Below, piece after piece: positions 47,403-58,400 of a DNA stretch of 64,000 nt. The notes under the pieces were generated by a model. That model searched no databases. It was not told where the DNA came from and worked only from the letters and a program-made list of their open reading frames with translations. The first letter of the stretch is position 1. Each line of letters begins with the position of its first letter. The DNA lies in contig NC_036464.1 in the NCBI RefSeq assembly GCF_002775205.1, forward strand, positions 4,924,480 through 4,988,479. Reading direction: 5' to 3'. The DNA comes from Xiphophorus maculatus. Lineage: Eukaryota > Chordata > Actinopteri > Cyprinodontiformes > Poeciliidae. The position numbers and the translations under genes were made by a program.

Positions 47403-48096
47403 TACGGAGCTACATTGGGGCCATAAAGATTGTTAAAAAAGAAAGATTATTTTGAAACTTAAAATAAAAAGTTCTGAAACTTTGCAGCTGAAAGTTTCAA
47501 AATTGGGCGGCAGGGAGGGATGTCATAATGAATTTTTTTTTTTTTGTTGGTTTAATTTTTTCCCTCAGTTTCAAATAATTTTTTTCAGTTTCAAAATAAT
47601 TGTTAAGTTCAAAAGCAAAAAAAAAAAAAAAAAAAAAGATTTAACAAAAAAATTATTTTGGTACTGAAAAATTATTTGAAACTTTTTTTAAAACAAAATT
47701 TTAACTGAAAACATTTTTGAAACTGAAAAAAGTATGTGAAACTGAAGGAATGTTCAAAACTATTTTGCATTCAAAGTTCTTTCCAGTTTCAGATCTTGTT
47801 ATTCACTCAAAAAAGATTTTCCATTTCAAATAATTTTTGTTTTAGTTTTGAAAATAATTTCAGTTTGGAAAAATAAATTGAAAGGAAAAAACAATTGGCA
47901 ACTGAAATTTTTTTTCGAAACTCTAAAAATTTCAAAACTGAAAAACAGTTTTAAAACTGAAAACAAGGATGTGAAGCTGAAACAACTGTTACTAAACAAA
48001 TGTTTTCAAGTTTCTAGTTTCAAAATAATTTTTCAATTTCAAATGTTTTTTTTTTTTCTTTTGGATAAAGTTTATGGCCCCAATTTTGCTCCGTCA
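47403..48096. mobile_element. MITE in the prop1 3' end region
   Basis: The left end TACGGAGCTACATTGGGGCC, continuing ATAAA, is matched in inverted form by TTTATGGCCCCAATTTTGCT ending CCGTCA at 48096. The interior is a string of imperfect TTTGAAACTGAAAA-type units in both orientations plus long A and T runs. No coding capacity. It starts 17 bases downstream of the prop1 stop, so it probably forms much of the transcript's 3' untranslated region. Confidence 0.8.
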
Positions 48097-48217
48097 TAGC
48101 CCACCTGTTGTACATGTCAATTCTTCCTAAATAAAGCCAGTATAAAAGCTATAAATACATCTTTATTTGAAAGTAAAATTTTCTGATTCATAAGTTCTAA
48201 ATGTCTGGGGAAGCCAC

Positions 48218-48230
48218 TGCCCTCTAGTGA
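48218..48230 (-). promoter_or_regulatory. CTCF-like motif (reverse)
   Basis: Minus strand TCACTAGAGGGCA matches the core CCASYAGRKGGCR at 12 of 13 positions (first base differs), with a GTGG extension typical of strong sites. Confidence 0.5.
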
Positions 48231-49252
48231 TCATTTTGAGATCTCCGTGATCTAAATTGTGGACGTTTTTCATTTTTATTTAATTTTCTGTTATTGAGGA
48301 TTTGTCGGAGTTTCAGCTTTCGCCATGTGACAGTAAATCTGACATTCCTCTGTGCAGAAGAAACATTTTTTGCAGGCAAAGAAACAGATTTTTTACTTAA
48401 AAAACCCTGTTTGCACAATCATTGATATCCTAACAAGTACATAAATAATTTAATTTAAACATTTTTTGCTTATTGTGCAGCAGACTTAAGGTGAGAAGAT
48501 TGATTTTGTTACATTTATCCCAAAATAAATGTAACAAATCTTTGTTTTCACTGATCCCTGTAAGCCAATTACACATTAGAGCTATAATTTAAAATCAAAT
48601 TATAAAACCTACTCCCTTAAACATTTTTTTTATTATCCTCATCACTAAAAGTTTTTCTTTAGTAGATAAAATTGCAATTAAATAGCAACAAGCACAGCTG
48701 AAATTATGTGCAATTTGGAGGTGTGTGCGCGCTTGTTTTCCGTAGGAAGTTCAAAGAGCCCTAAAAATTAAAATAAAAATCACACAAAAAAAGCCAAGCA
48801 GATCAGAGAATAAATTTGATTTCATGAGTTTTCCAGAACCAAACATAATTTACCTTAATAGTAACAGAGAGAACAGTTTTCTTTTCACATTCCAGAGTTA
48901 TATTTCCGAACCTTTTCCCAACCTTTACATAATTTCTCTCCACAATCAGAACCCATTGAAGAATCAACACTGGTTGGCAAAAACAAAGAAAAGAAAATAG
49001 AGTTCATCCATATGAAGCGAACGCTGATGGACTGAACAAACCTGACCTGATGCGTTTGAACTGAGCGTTTTAAAAAAAGGCAGCTAACATCTGAAGGAAT
49101 CGTGTTGCATTCAAGTGCTTTCCTGAAACTCCAGCCTGCAGAAGAGTCTGCCAGTGTGCTTCCAGTCTAGCTTATTCAGTGTCGCAGAATCTGATGCAGC
49201 TCTGCTATACATTCCTATTGCGACTGATTAAGAGCCTGCGTCCTCCGGCCGA

Positions 49253-49265
49253 CCAGAAGGGGGCG
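49253..49265 (+). promoter_or_regulatory. CTCF-like motif (forward)
   Basis: Plus strand CCAGAAGGGGGCG, followed by CAGC, matches the core at 12 of 13 positions. It points away from prop1, towards mcfd2. Confidence 0.5.
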
Positions 49266-49759
49266 CAGCTAACTTGCTCATCATTTGTTGGCGTGGGAAC
49301 GTCATTTTTGCCCAATTATCTTCACAAGGAATCATTTGGTCCTAAACGCAGAGACTCAAACAGCTGGTGTGTTGAATTTAATTTAAAATAGTGCGTATGA
49401 GTTTGAAATGAACTGGGCCGTTGGGTCAGTTCAACCAAACTACTTCATCGGTTTGTTTACTGCAGTACAGTGGCTGGCTGGCGTACTTTGGTAGAAAACA
49501 CGTAGCATAGAGGCCGCTAAAGTCTGAATAAAAAAATAATTTGGTTAAACTGACCCTTTGAAAATGGCACAATCTACAAAAACAGGGTACAAAGGCTACA
49601 GTTTTGTAATTCGGTGGAATTACATTCCATCTGGTATGAAAGAACTGTCACAAGCTTTGTAAATTACAAAGATGATTTCCGTGAAAGACGGAGCTTGCCG
49701 CCTCTCCCCTCATTCAGGATTCTCCTTCAGAATTGAAAACGAAGAAACAGCGAGGCGAT

Positions 49760-51251
49760 CTACTCCAGCGATTTGGCGAACTCTGCGTAGTCGATGTACC
49801 CGTCGTTGTTTTTGTCGTCGTCCCTCAGGACGTCGTCGATTAGCGCGATGAGCTCCTCCTCCTTCATTGGCTGGCTGTTCTCCCCTCTCTCCTGCGATTC
49901 AGAACAGGAAAAACAGGAAAAATGTATTTAATTTTTTTATATCAGGACAGAAAAGTTTAGTGCTCTATACAGATTTCTAAAATTGTTTAAATATTGCATA
50001 ATATTAGAGAAATTTCAGGCCACTTTCCTTTAAAGAACTGATCGAGCTTCAGTCGTCGGACAGAAGGGCTCAGATCTGACGTTATGACTACGGGGTCAAA
50101 CTCCTAACTGATCAATCTACTGATTATTAATCAGATTTTTAAAAATTGGCACATTCTAAACATTTGTTATGAACCACTTAAGCCTTTTTAATGCAATTTT
50201 ACAATATTATGAATACAAGATGCCAATAAACAAATAATTTAATTTCTATTTTAAATAAGAAAATAAACATTTTATTGCCTAAAAGTATAATACCACAGCA
50301 TTCCCTTAATAAATATGAACCAGTGGAAGTTAAAATGATGCCACTTGAAAAGTTTTGGTAAAAAACTTGTTAAGTATTCAGATCCAGACAAAGGTGTTTT
50401 TTATATTAAATGTATAAATATCTTGTTCCAAGTTAAATTATCTGCCAGTGGAACTAGAACTTTTTAACAAATATAATGTTTATATCTCGCAGAAATGTTA
50501 CCTGTATGGTAAGTTGGTTTTGTCTTATTTCAAGTCTACTAAGATATTTGGACTAGAAACTAGACCAAAGTTTCTAGGTAAGATTTTGTGTTTTGTAAAA
50601 TTGGGAATCAATAAAAAACTCAATTACAAAACAAAACAAAACATGTTTTTCTAAATAGTTGTAATTAAGACGTAATAATGTCAACTTTCATACAAGATGC
50701 CAATAAACAAATTGGCATCTTTTTGTATTAACTGCATAAATCATTTATCAACATCATCCACACAGTTCACTGCTAATCACACAAATGTATAAAATTGTAG
50801 TAGCTTTGTTTTGTTCAGCCCCTAATTTATTTATGCACCTACCTCTTTGTGTACATGTGTAATAGCAGTGGCCAACTCCAGGCCGTCCAGCAGGTTGTTT
50901 CCATCGTAGTCGTGCATCTTAAAATAATGCAGCTGAAGCTCCTGGGGCGTCATGTCTTTCTCAGGTTTGTCGATGACCCCCTCCAAGTGCTCCATGATGT
51001 GGCTGAGAGCAGAGGGAAGAGAAAAATCTGAAATTGGCCCATCATCCAGTGAGCTGGGCGATGTGTCTGGACTTCAGAGGTGTTGCTCACTCTTTGTCTT
51101 GCACCATGTTTCTGTCAAGGCGAGTTATCTGAGCTGAGCCTCCCACTACAGGAGGAGGCTGCTGCTGGTGTGGAGACAACTGAGAGTGAGCACACAGAAA
51201 AGAGCAGGACAGGAAGAGGATCAGACCCCCCCACTGTGCACGACGCCTCAT
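49760..51251 (-). CDS. mcfd2: Multiple coagulation factor deficiency 2, EF-hand cargo-receptor subunit
   Basis: MCFD2 binds the lectin LMAN1 in the ER-Golgi intermediate compartment; together they carry coagulation factors V and VIII and other glycoproteins. Three coding exons on the minus strand: 51251-51091, 51002-50843 and 49891-49760, giving 150 residues (human 146). All junctions are GT-AG, and the first is phase 2 with the split codon restoring Asp before HIMEHLEG. Residues 1 to about 24 form a signal peptide (MRRRAQWGG, then [12 protein letters not shown]). EF-hand 1 loop is D85-E96 ([12 protein letters not shown]) and EF-hand 2 loop is D133-E144 ([12 protein letters not shown]), each with its calcium ligands. 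The protein ends EFAKSLE. The exon with the start codon is preceded by a splice acceptor at its 5' side (TTGCAG then G-ATG), so an untranslated first exon lies further right. The gene is divergent to ttc7a, as in mammals. Confidence 0.95.
49892..50842 (-). other. mcfd2 intron 2 with DNA-element fragments
   Basis: Contains a worn GATTAATC-type hAT-like fragment (about 50100-50400), a CACTA-like half copy (about 50405-50597: GCCAGTGGAACTAGAACTTT, then GATTTTGTGTTTT), and an 11-bp perfect hairpin at 50694-50721. Confidence 0.7.
50694..50721. repeat. Perfect hairpin, 11-bp arms, 6-nt loop
   Basis: AAGATGCCAAT at 50694-50704 pairs exactly with 50711-50721 inside mcfd2 intron 2. Confidence 0.88.
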
Positions 51252-52689
51252 CCTGCAAGGGAGAGAAATGCATATTCCTCTGTAAATCCATGTAACTAAA
51301 ACCGCTTCTCTCCTGTTGACAAAAATACAGGCTAAGATTAGAAATAACTGTTCATCACAAGGATAAACATAAACAAAAACGGACTTCAGCTCTGTCCCGT
51401 TTACATGTGGTTACAGTAAAATGCCCAACGGAAGGGTAAACAAACATTACCGTTAGCTAACACGCACATTTGCTAGCCAAATTACTTAATTCCAGACAAA
51501 ACATCCCGCTAAACAAAATTAGCATCTACTCAGCCACAGTGAAAACAAACAGCCAACTCAAATCCTCACTTTCAAGTAATCGGTGTGGCTGCTGCAAACC
51601 GCTAAGGTGTTGTTTCCTCGCTTTTCTGTTAGCGAGCGCTGGGAACTATAATGGACCAAGCAGCTTCCCGTACCGCCTTATGGACACGACAGCTCATTTT
51701 TGATTGGTCAACAATGATCGAAGATAACGTAACGGGCACGTTACGTCCTCCAACGGTCAACTCTTGCAACGTTTCACACTGCAAAAAGTTAAATGTACTA
51801 GTAAATATTTAACCTAAGAGGTTTAGCAATTTAATAAATCAAGTAAAACCACAATAACCCGGAACTGCCCTGATATCAAGTGATATTATGTTTTGTTTTA
51901 ACTAAAAACATTTGAATTGCTAAATGACCGTCTGAAAGACACGTCAACGTCTCCGCCATATTGGGAGGGGAAGCTGTTACTCCTGAAATTATTCAAAGTG
52001 AGTGCAGTTAAAGCTTTTTTAAAAAGCTCAGAGTTAACACTTCACAAAAAAGATTTTGAAGTAGAAATGTTTTATCTTCGCGTTTGTCTTTGTTCAACAA
52101 CGTTTTAGCTTCATTGTTAAGCTAACAAGCAAACAAAAAACTTAGGATATAAACTATGATGCTCTTTCTGTGTCTGATAAGAAAACTAGTTTAAAAATTG
52201 TAAATAGTTTTAGCAAACTGTGAAAAAGATTAGTTTTGAAAACAGATTCTCCCTCTCATGCCCCCAAATTGCATCATCCTCTATTATATTTTTGTTGTGC
52301 AATGTTTTGCTTGGGAAACCTCTGGGGATGCTGTGGCATGAAAATTAGGGTCAATATTCTAAGACCCTGTGTTGTAATATTACAACATCTCAGTTTCAAG
52401 CTTAAAAAAATAACAAATGTTGACTTTTCTTGCTTTTTTACCCAAACTTAGACATTTAGTCCTAATATTAATCTAATAGATTAGACTTAAGGACCAGCCC
52501 AAGCACTGCTGCCAGTTACATAGATATACCCAAATGAGAGTAACTGATACCCTCAGTTAGTTAGTGAAGTTCACTCACTAACTTCACTAAGTTAGTTAGT
52601 GAACATGTTTAGTGCATTAATATAAAAAAAAACTCTTGGCACATTTGACAAGCCACAGTTGTAGTTTAACTTCTCTTGTGACCTTTCTT
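51252..52689. other. mcfd2 5' region and presumed promoter
   Basis: Should contain the untranslated first exon of mcfd2 and its promoter, most likely near 51590-51760, where GC content rises. An inverted repeat of ACGTAACG lies at 51727-51746. A CACTG-like end at about 51777 and a small inverted repeat near 52560-52605 (TTAGTGAAGTT/AACTTCACTAA) follow. No additional coding exon is supported. Confidence 0.45.
51727..51746. promoter_or_regulatory. Palindromic ACGT-core motif in the presumed mcfd2 promoter
   Basis: ACGTAACG and its exact inverse CGTTACGT are separated by GGCA. ACGT cores are bound by bZIP factors (ATF/CREB, ATF6, XBP1 classes). The last two regulate secretory-pathway genes, which would suit mcfd2, but the flanks do not give a full consensus. 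Confidence 0.3.
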
Positions 52690-52975
52690 GTTACATTGTG
52701 GGTTTTGCTGTTGAGTTGGAATTTTGTTGTTGTTGTTGTTGTGATTTTTGAGGTTTCATTGTGGATTTTCCTGATACATTGTGCTACACGCAGTTGAGTT
52801 GTGCTTTTTGCTGTTGCATTGTGACTTTTTGCTGTTGCATTGATGCGTTTGTTTTTGTACTGTATACTTTGTTGTTGCTTTGTAACTTTTGTTGAGTTAT
52901 AGCATTTGTTGTTGTGTTGTAGATTTTGTTGTTGCATTGTAGCATTTGTTGTTGTGTTGGGGCTTTTACATACTG
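52690..52975. repeat. Degenerate GTTGTTGCATTGT minisatellite
   Basis: About a dozen imperfect units of roughly 20-24 bases built on TTTTGTTGTTGCATTGTRRC. The frames read across it on the minus strand (Gln/Asn/Thr-rich) simply translate the repeat and are not genes. Confidence 0.85.
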
Positions 52976-54589
52976 TTGACCATTCTGAGTCACCGTAAAA
53001 GCTTATTTAGTTGTTTCCTCAAAGTAAAGCAGTTCATTTTGACTGGTTATATTTTCTCTCTAATTAACTAGAATAAGTTACCAGAAATTACCAAAAAGCC
53101 CTATTCCTAATTAAAGTGATTAAATCTCCAGTTTGTGCAGCAGGTGTCTAAAAGACACTTCACTACATCAGTAAAGCCTACAAACCACGTGCCACGTTTA
53201 GTGAAACATCTTTGCCGGACAGAAAACTTTGAGGGCGCAGTGACGCTCTCCAGTCAGCAGGGGGCGCAAGCCCGCCGCTGAGTGCCCAGACCCAGATTAA
53301 TCGTGCTGCGGTTGGACGCCCGCTGAGGAGACGGACAGGCGCTTTTCATGTCGCGCAAATGTCAACTTTCCCAAGAGAAAATGACGCTGCCAAATCTCTC
53401 TTCAAGATGCTTGAGGTTTCTCTTAATGTCTCACAGTAGCTGACTTAGACTGTAGTGATTTACAATTCTCCCTTGTGTTTACTCCCTTTGTGTTGTGGTT
53501 CATTTTATTCAAACTAGATTCAGAAATTTCCCTTCCATTTACCCACAGAGTTCTCCCCTCTATTATTAGTTTTTAATAGTACCGGCAGTATTAACTGGGC
53601 TGCACTTTCTAGTGCTTCATAAAGTCCATGTCATGGAGCAGAGACTAACAGATGTAGTCGCTTGTATCTGAGCTGAGGGAGGTAAGCTGGTGTCAGCCTG
53701 CCAGTGAGGCAGAACCCAGATCAGAGAGCCAGACAAACATTTAACGTTTTTTAATCCTCATCCATAAGCAATATTAATGTACAAACATGGCATTATTTTA
53801 CAGACTACATGTTCTGCTGTTTGTGTCCAGCCACAGTTTTGCTTTGCTGTTTCTTAAGCCCTGCCTGATCCAGTTAAAGTGTTAACGGGAAAAAGATTAG
53901 AGACTTGGCTCTTATTCGCCTTCACACTGCTACAAATCAAATTCTCCCAGGCAGGGCCGGCCCAGAGTTTAATGATTTGCTAACCCGCCCTTATTCATTT
54001 CTGCTATGTTTTGCATTAAAGATCACATGTTTTAAGAGTTAGGCAGCAATGAATCCCTTAAACAGTCATCTCAGCCAGCTTGCACTATTTATTAAAAAAG
54101 AAAAGTTACAGTTTGGGTTACTCAGCTGCTCCAGTGTTTCCATGCAGTAGGAATGAGGAGACAATATTGTAAAAAACTGAAAAGTTCAAATACTTTTTGA
54201 GATTTATTTATGAAGAGGTACTTATTTGACCCAAATAAAAGAAATTGTGACACTATAGTATGGCTGTAGAAAAATAAAGTTCAATTCATAGATTCAACTT
54301 TCAATAAAAAACAATAAATCAAGCTTAAGTAAATAACAATCATAATAATAATAATAATGGCTAATAAATGTGGAATAACATGAGAAAATATGAAAATATT
54401 AAATATATAATAATCATCATAATAAAACTGTTACTATATTAATAAAACACATGCAAAGCTTATGACTCTATCAACATAATTATGTGACAAATCTAAATGT
54501 TTACAGGAAGCCTGTAAATTACTTTAATTTATTATTTATATTATAGATTTTATTGTCATTTAACTGCACATTTACAACATGCATATCGA
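52976..54589. other. Gene-free interval between mcfd2 and ttc7a
   Basis: No supported gene. One forward CTCF-like motif lies at 53254-53266 in a short GC-rich patch (53210-53350). Confidence 0.45.
53254..53266 (+). promoter_or_regulatory. CTCF-like motif (forward)
   Basis: TCAGCAGGGGGCG, followed by CAAG, matches the CTCF core at 12 of 13 positions, with the canonical AGGGGGCG heart. Confidence 0.55.
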
Positions 54590-54730
54590 GCAAAGGCTAC
54601 AAAAATAATAAATAAATAAATAAATTCATTAAAACAAATAATAAATAAATGAATATATAATTAATACAAATAATAAATAAAAATGGGCAAAGTAAAAAAT
54701 AAATGAATGCAAAATTAAGGGCTTCCTTAA
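54590..54730. repeat. (AATA)n-type simple repeat
   Basis: Imperfect AATA/AATAAATG tandem sequence. The minus-strand frame over it is low-complexity. Confidence 0.85.
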
Positions 54731-55418
54731 TTAAAATTGGAAATAATAAATGAATATAAAGAATTTTATCTGCTATTTGGAGAGACGAATTTAAAAGTTG
54801 CCTCAAATTCATGGAACTTTACTTAAAAAAATAAAATAAAGCTCAAAAATCTGAGTTTAAGTTGGCCTGGTTTCAAGTAACAATCCTCAAACTTAAATCC
54901 ATTTTGCTTTATTATTCCATCATATGCCTTGCTCACCTTTCTCCACTTCACGTTTTTCCTTCCACTAAACTTTCCATTAAGAAAACTACAACTTCTTTTA
55001 GCAATAATCGTGTTTTATCCTCCTTGTGGAGTGTAATAATATCTATTTTTTATTGTTTTAATGCAATTTCTCTGAGGTTTAAGACGTAAACTTTAAAATA
55101 AAAACGATTAAAGAAAAAAGAAATCTGCAGTATTTCAATCTGAGTTTCACTTTTTAAACTGATTTGCTAAAATAAATAAAACTATCAATATTTTTAACAC
55201 ATTGAAGTGGATTTTGTCTTTGTTTCAACAAGTTTACGTTAAAAGTTTATAAATAAACCATAATAATCTGGATTTAGTTTGTTGTTTCTCGCGCCCGGAC
55301 AGTAATGACCGACACCTCACCCCACCCAACCCTGCGCACTCAAACATCTCCTGGTTAGTCCGCAGTTACTCCCATCGTGTCCGGGGACTACGGCCACCAC
55401 CACCGGGACAGAGCGGCC
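54731..55418 (+). other. ttc7a promoter and 5' untranslated region (presumed)
   Basis: AT-rich until about 55270, then an abrupt shift to GC-rich sequence with CpGs leading to the ttc7a start, as expected of a CpG-type promoter. No TATA box is evident at a sensible distance. Confidence 0.45.
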
Positions 55419-58400
55419 ATGGCGTCCCGGCACTCCTTCACCCAAGTCCGGCTGGAAGCGGAGCTGGAGCGCTACCGGGCCGAGTGCCAGTGGGGCAAAA
55501 TCCTGGCGCTGGTGGAGCAGATGCGCGCTGCGCGGATCCATGAGGACGGTGAGTGACCGCGGGTCGCACCTGGAGGCTGGGAAGCCGCTGCACGCAAGTC
55601 CCGTCACTTCCTGGTTGCTCTATTAACAGAAATACGAACAGTTCACTGTTAAATATTAGAGAAAAACAACCTGGTTCTCGCCCGTATTTAAATTTGAATT
55701 TATTGGAGCAGATTTTAGATAAAACAGACACTGATATCTACTAATTAAAGCAGAAAGTTTTTAGAAATTAACTCATTTTGAAAGAAAAATTAAGGATTTC
55801 CTTCTGTTTGAGTTGATATGTATTATTTTGCAGTGAGCATACTATCACACTGTTGGACCTTGGACTCCAAACAAGATTAGTCGAAGGTCTCCTAAACAGA
55901 TCTCCTCCTCAAATAACAGCTAAAACCTGCGAAAATCGTGCATCACAACTTGCCCTTTAAAGAAAACCTCTCCCTAGAAGTTTACAGTAAACACAAGAAC
56001 AGTCTGTCTCACATATAAGCAAAAAACTCTGTCGCTCACTTCAATGTTAAACCAGATTTATCCACCAGCCTGCTGATTTTCCGCCTTTACACTCGAAATC
56101 ATTCCACAAAAGAAAAGCAAACACACTTTTCTTTCTGCACCTCATAAAGCAAGGCTGAGGCATTTCACTAATGCACCTGCCTATGCAGAGTAAATATGGG
56201 TTCGAGTGTCCTGACTACAGGCGTCTGTTGCTGTGCTTACAACGGACTGGTGGTTCACTCAGGTGTTAAATTAATGTGCTATTACTGTGCGCTTGCATGG
56301 TTTTCATTCGCTGAACCAGCAGCGAGTGTGCAAGGTGCACCAGGAGGAGTTGGCTTCAGATAGAGGAACGTCATGGTAGTTAAGGTGGTCATATATTAAA
56401 CCTTCGCCCAACTCTGACAGCAATAAAAAGCAGCCATGTTGTTTCTGCTAGGTTTGGGGTCATTGTGTACTGTGGCTTTAAAAGGTTATGTTGAATTTTT
56501 ATGATCTAAAGTCCAGAGAAAATATTGGAATGACTTTAAATTTGATTTTGGCAATATATTACTTTTAGGAGGAGGAAAAGCTAAACATTGCTGAAGAACG
56601 ATGATTAAATCCTTTAATGTCCAACCCAGCCCAAAGTAGTAATAGTAAAGTTTTAGTAAACGATTTATTAAGTGGTTTATCCAGTCATAAAAAGGAGGTC
56701 AAGAAAACTGCTGTAATGTAAGTGTGTAGTAGTTGGTAGATCTAACAAACCAGCACCCTACGGGGGGGGGTTTGAAAGTTCAATCTGTTGGTAATTTTCC
56801 ACTGTGGTAAATTAGAAATAAGTGTAATTCAGGTTTAACAGCAGCAACAGATATAAAGGTTCACACAATAAGTTCTTACAGCTGCAGTATGTAATTTTTA
56901 TTTTTTAAAAATACATATTTTTTTACATTTTTATTGAAATTGTCACCATATTGTGACAGTTTATCATGAGACAGATACTGTGTGAAAAAATTAAGCTCAT
57001 CTGCCTTCTCCCAGTGCTAATGAGAAACAAACAAACCAGTCAAAGTCGGGAGGCGGGTCTTAGCGCTGTCAATCACCCTCCGTCTCCCAGTTTTTTCCTC
57101 TACTTGCTCTTGCATACCATGTTGTGAATGCTCAGGCTAGTTAGCATGGTCACCGTTTATGGCAGATAAACGGTTTTCCTGTAACAGTAAAAATTTTTCT
57201 CTGTCATTAGCACATTTAGCAGCAAGAACATGTGGAAGATTGACAGCGATAAGCCCCGCCTCCTCACTCTGATTGGTTGTTTTTGGTCAGGAGCGATCAA
57301 TAATAGCAGCTCAGAGAGGAGGTAGAGTTTAATCTTTTCACGGATTATCTGTCTCATAAACTGTCTTGACATGTTTTAACAAATATAAAAAACACATTTA
57401 TTTTAAAATGACATACTCCAGCTTTAAAGTGTTAATAACAATATATAAAAAATAAGATGAACAATAAGAATAATAATCATGATAAAAGCATACTGTGATA
57501 AGACTGTAGCAGAAAATAATGTTCAGTTATAAGAAATAGTCATGTCAGATTCACGATCCAAAGGATGTGCAACTGAGTCGCTCACTTTTCCAAAAACATA
57601 CATAATGTGAAATGAAAGGGAAGTTTAAATACGGCGACAAAATCTGCAGATAAATGTTCTTTCAAACAAATAAAAAAATATTGTGCTTCAATAATTATTG
57701 GTGAAAGAAAAAAATTTGGTTGCCTGATAAACTTTATGCTCACAAACAACAGAATTTTTGTGGCTGTTAACTCCCTGTGCAAGCTGTCGGTTGTACCCGT
57801 GACATAAACTGTGTCGTCTTCCTATGCAATTCTGCCTGATTCACATTTCCTTTCAGTGCTTGGTCTGGGCTTTCTCCCATTGATAGGGATTTCTCCAGTA
57901 GACCTTTAACTGGGCTAATCAACCAACAGAAGGAGGAGTTGTGAACACTGACATTGATTTTCTGCTCTGTTTAAAAATTAAAGTCTGCCTATGGTTGTAG
58001 TTTCAGTAATGGCCATTCCGTCTGTGTTGGCCATGTTTCCAAATATCGAGCAATTATTCAAACTTCACATTTTGCTAATTTTTACACTTCCACTTGAGTC
58101 TCAACAGCTTCTAAAAACAGACCAAGCTCTTGAAGAAAACACCCAACCATTTTTGACAATAAGTTAATGTTTTTTGGTGTCTGGAAAAAGAATCATTTAA
58201 AAAACAAAATCTTGATTGTTAAATTTTAATGCGCTGTTACCTACAACCAGGTGTGCCCAGCTCATTGGGCAGGAATACTGGGACAAAAACACAGATTTGT
58301 GACACATTTATGCACAAACATGTTTTACTGAAGCTCAGATTGTAACAGACAAGAGGATGAAACATTTACTAGAAGATTTTTTAGTTAAAAGTGACGCTAT

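Larger units (their letters stand above)
48097..49759. other. Interval between prop1 and mcfd2, includes mcfd2 3' untranslated region
   Basis: No further gene. Two CTCF-like motifs of opposite orientation lie here (48218-48230 and 49253-49265). The part next to 49759 should be the mcfd2 3' untranslated region. Confidence 0.5.

Noticed and set aside
52617..52993. Gln/Asn-rich minus-strand frames
   Set aside because: They translate a minisatellite array and have no gene-like structure.
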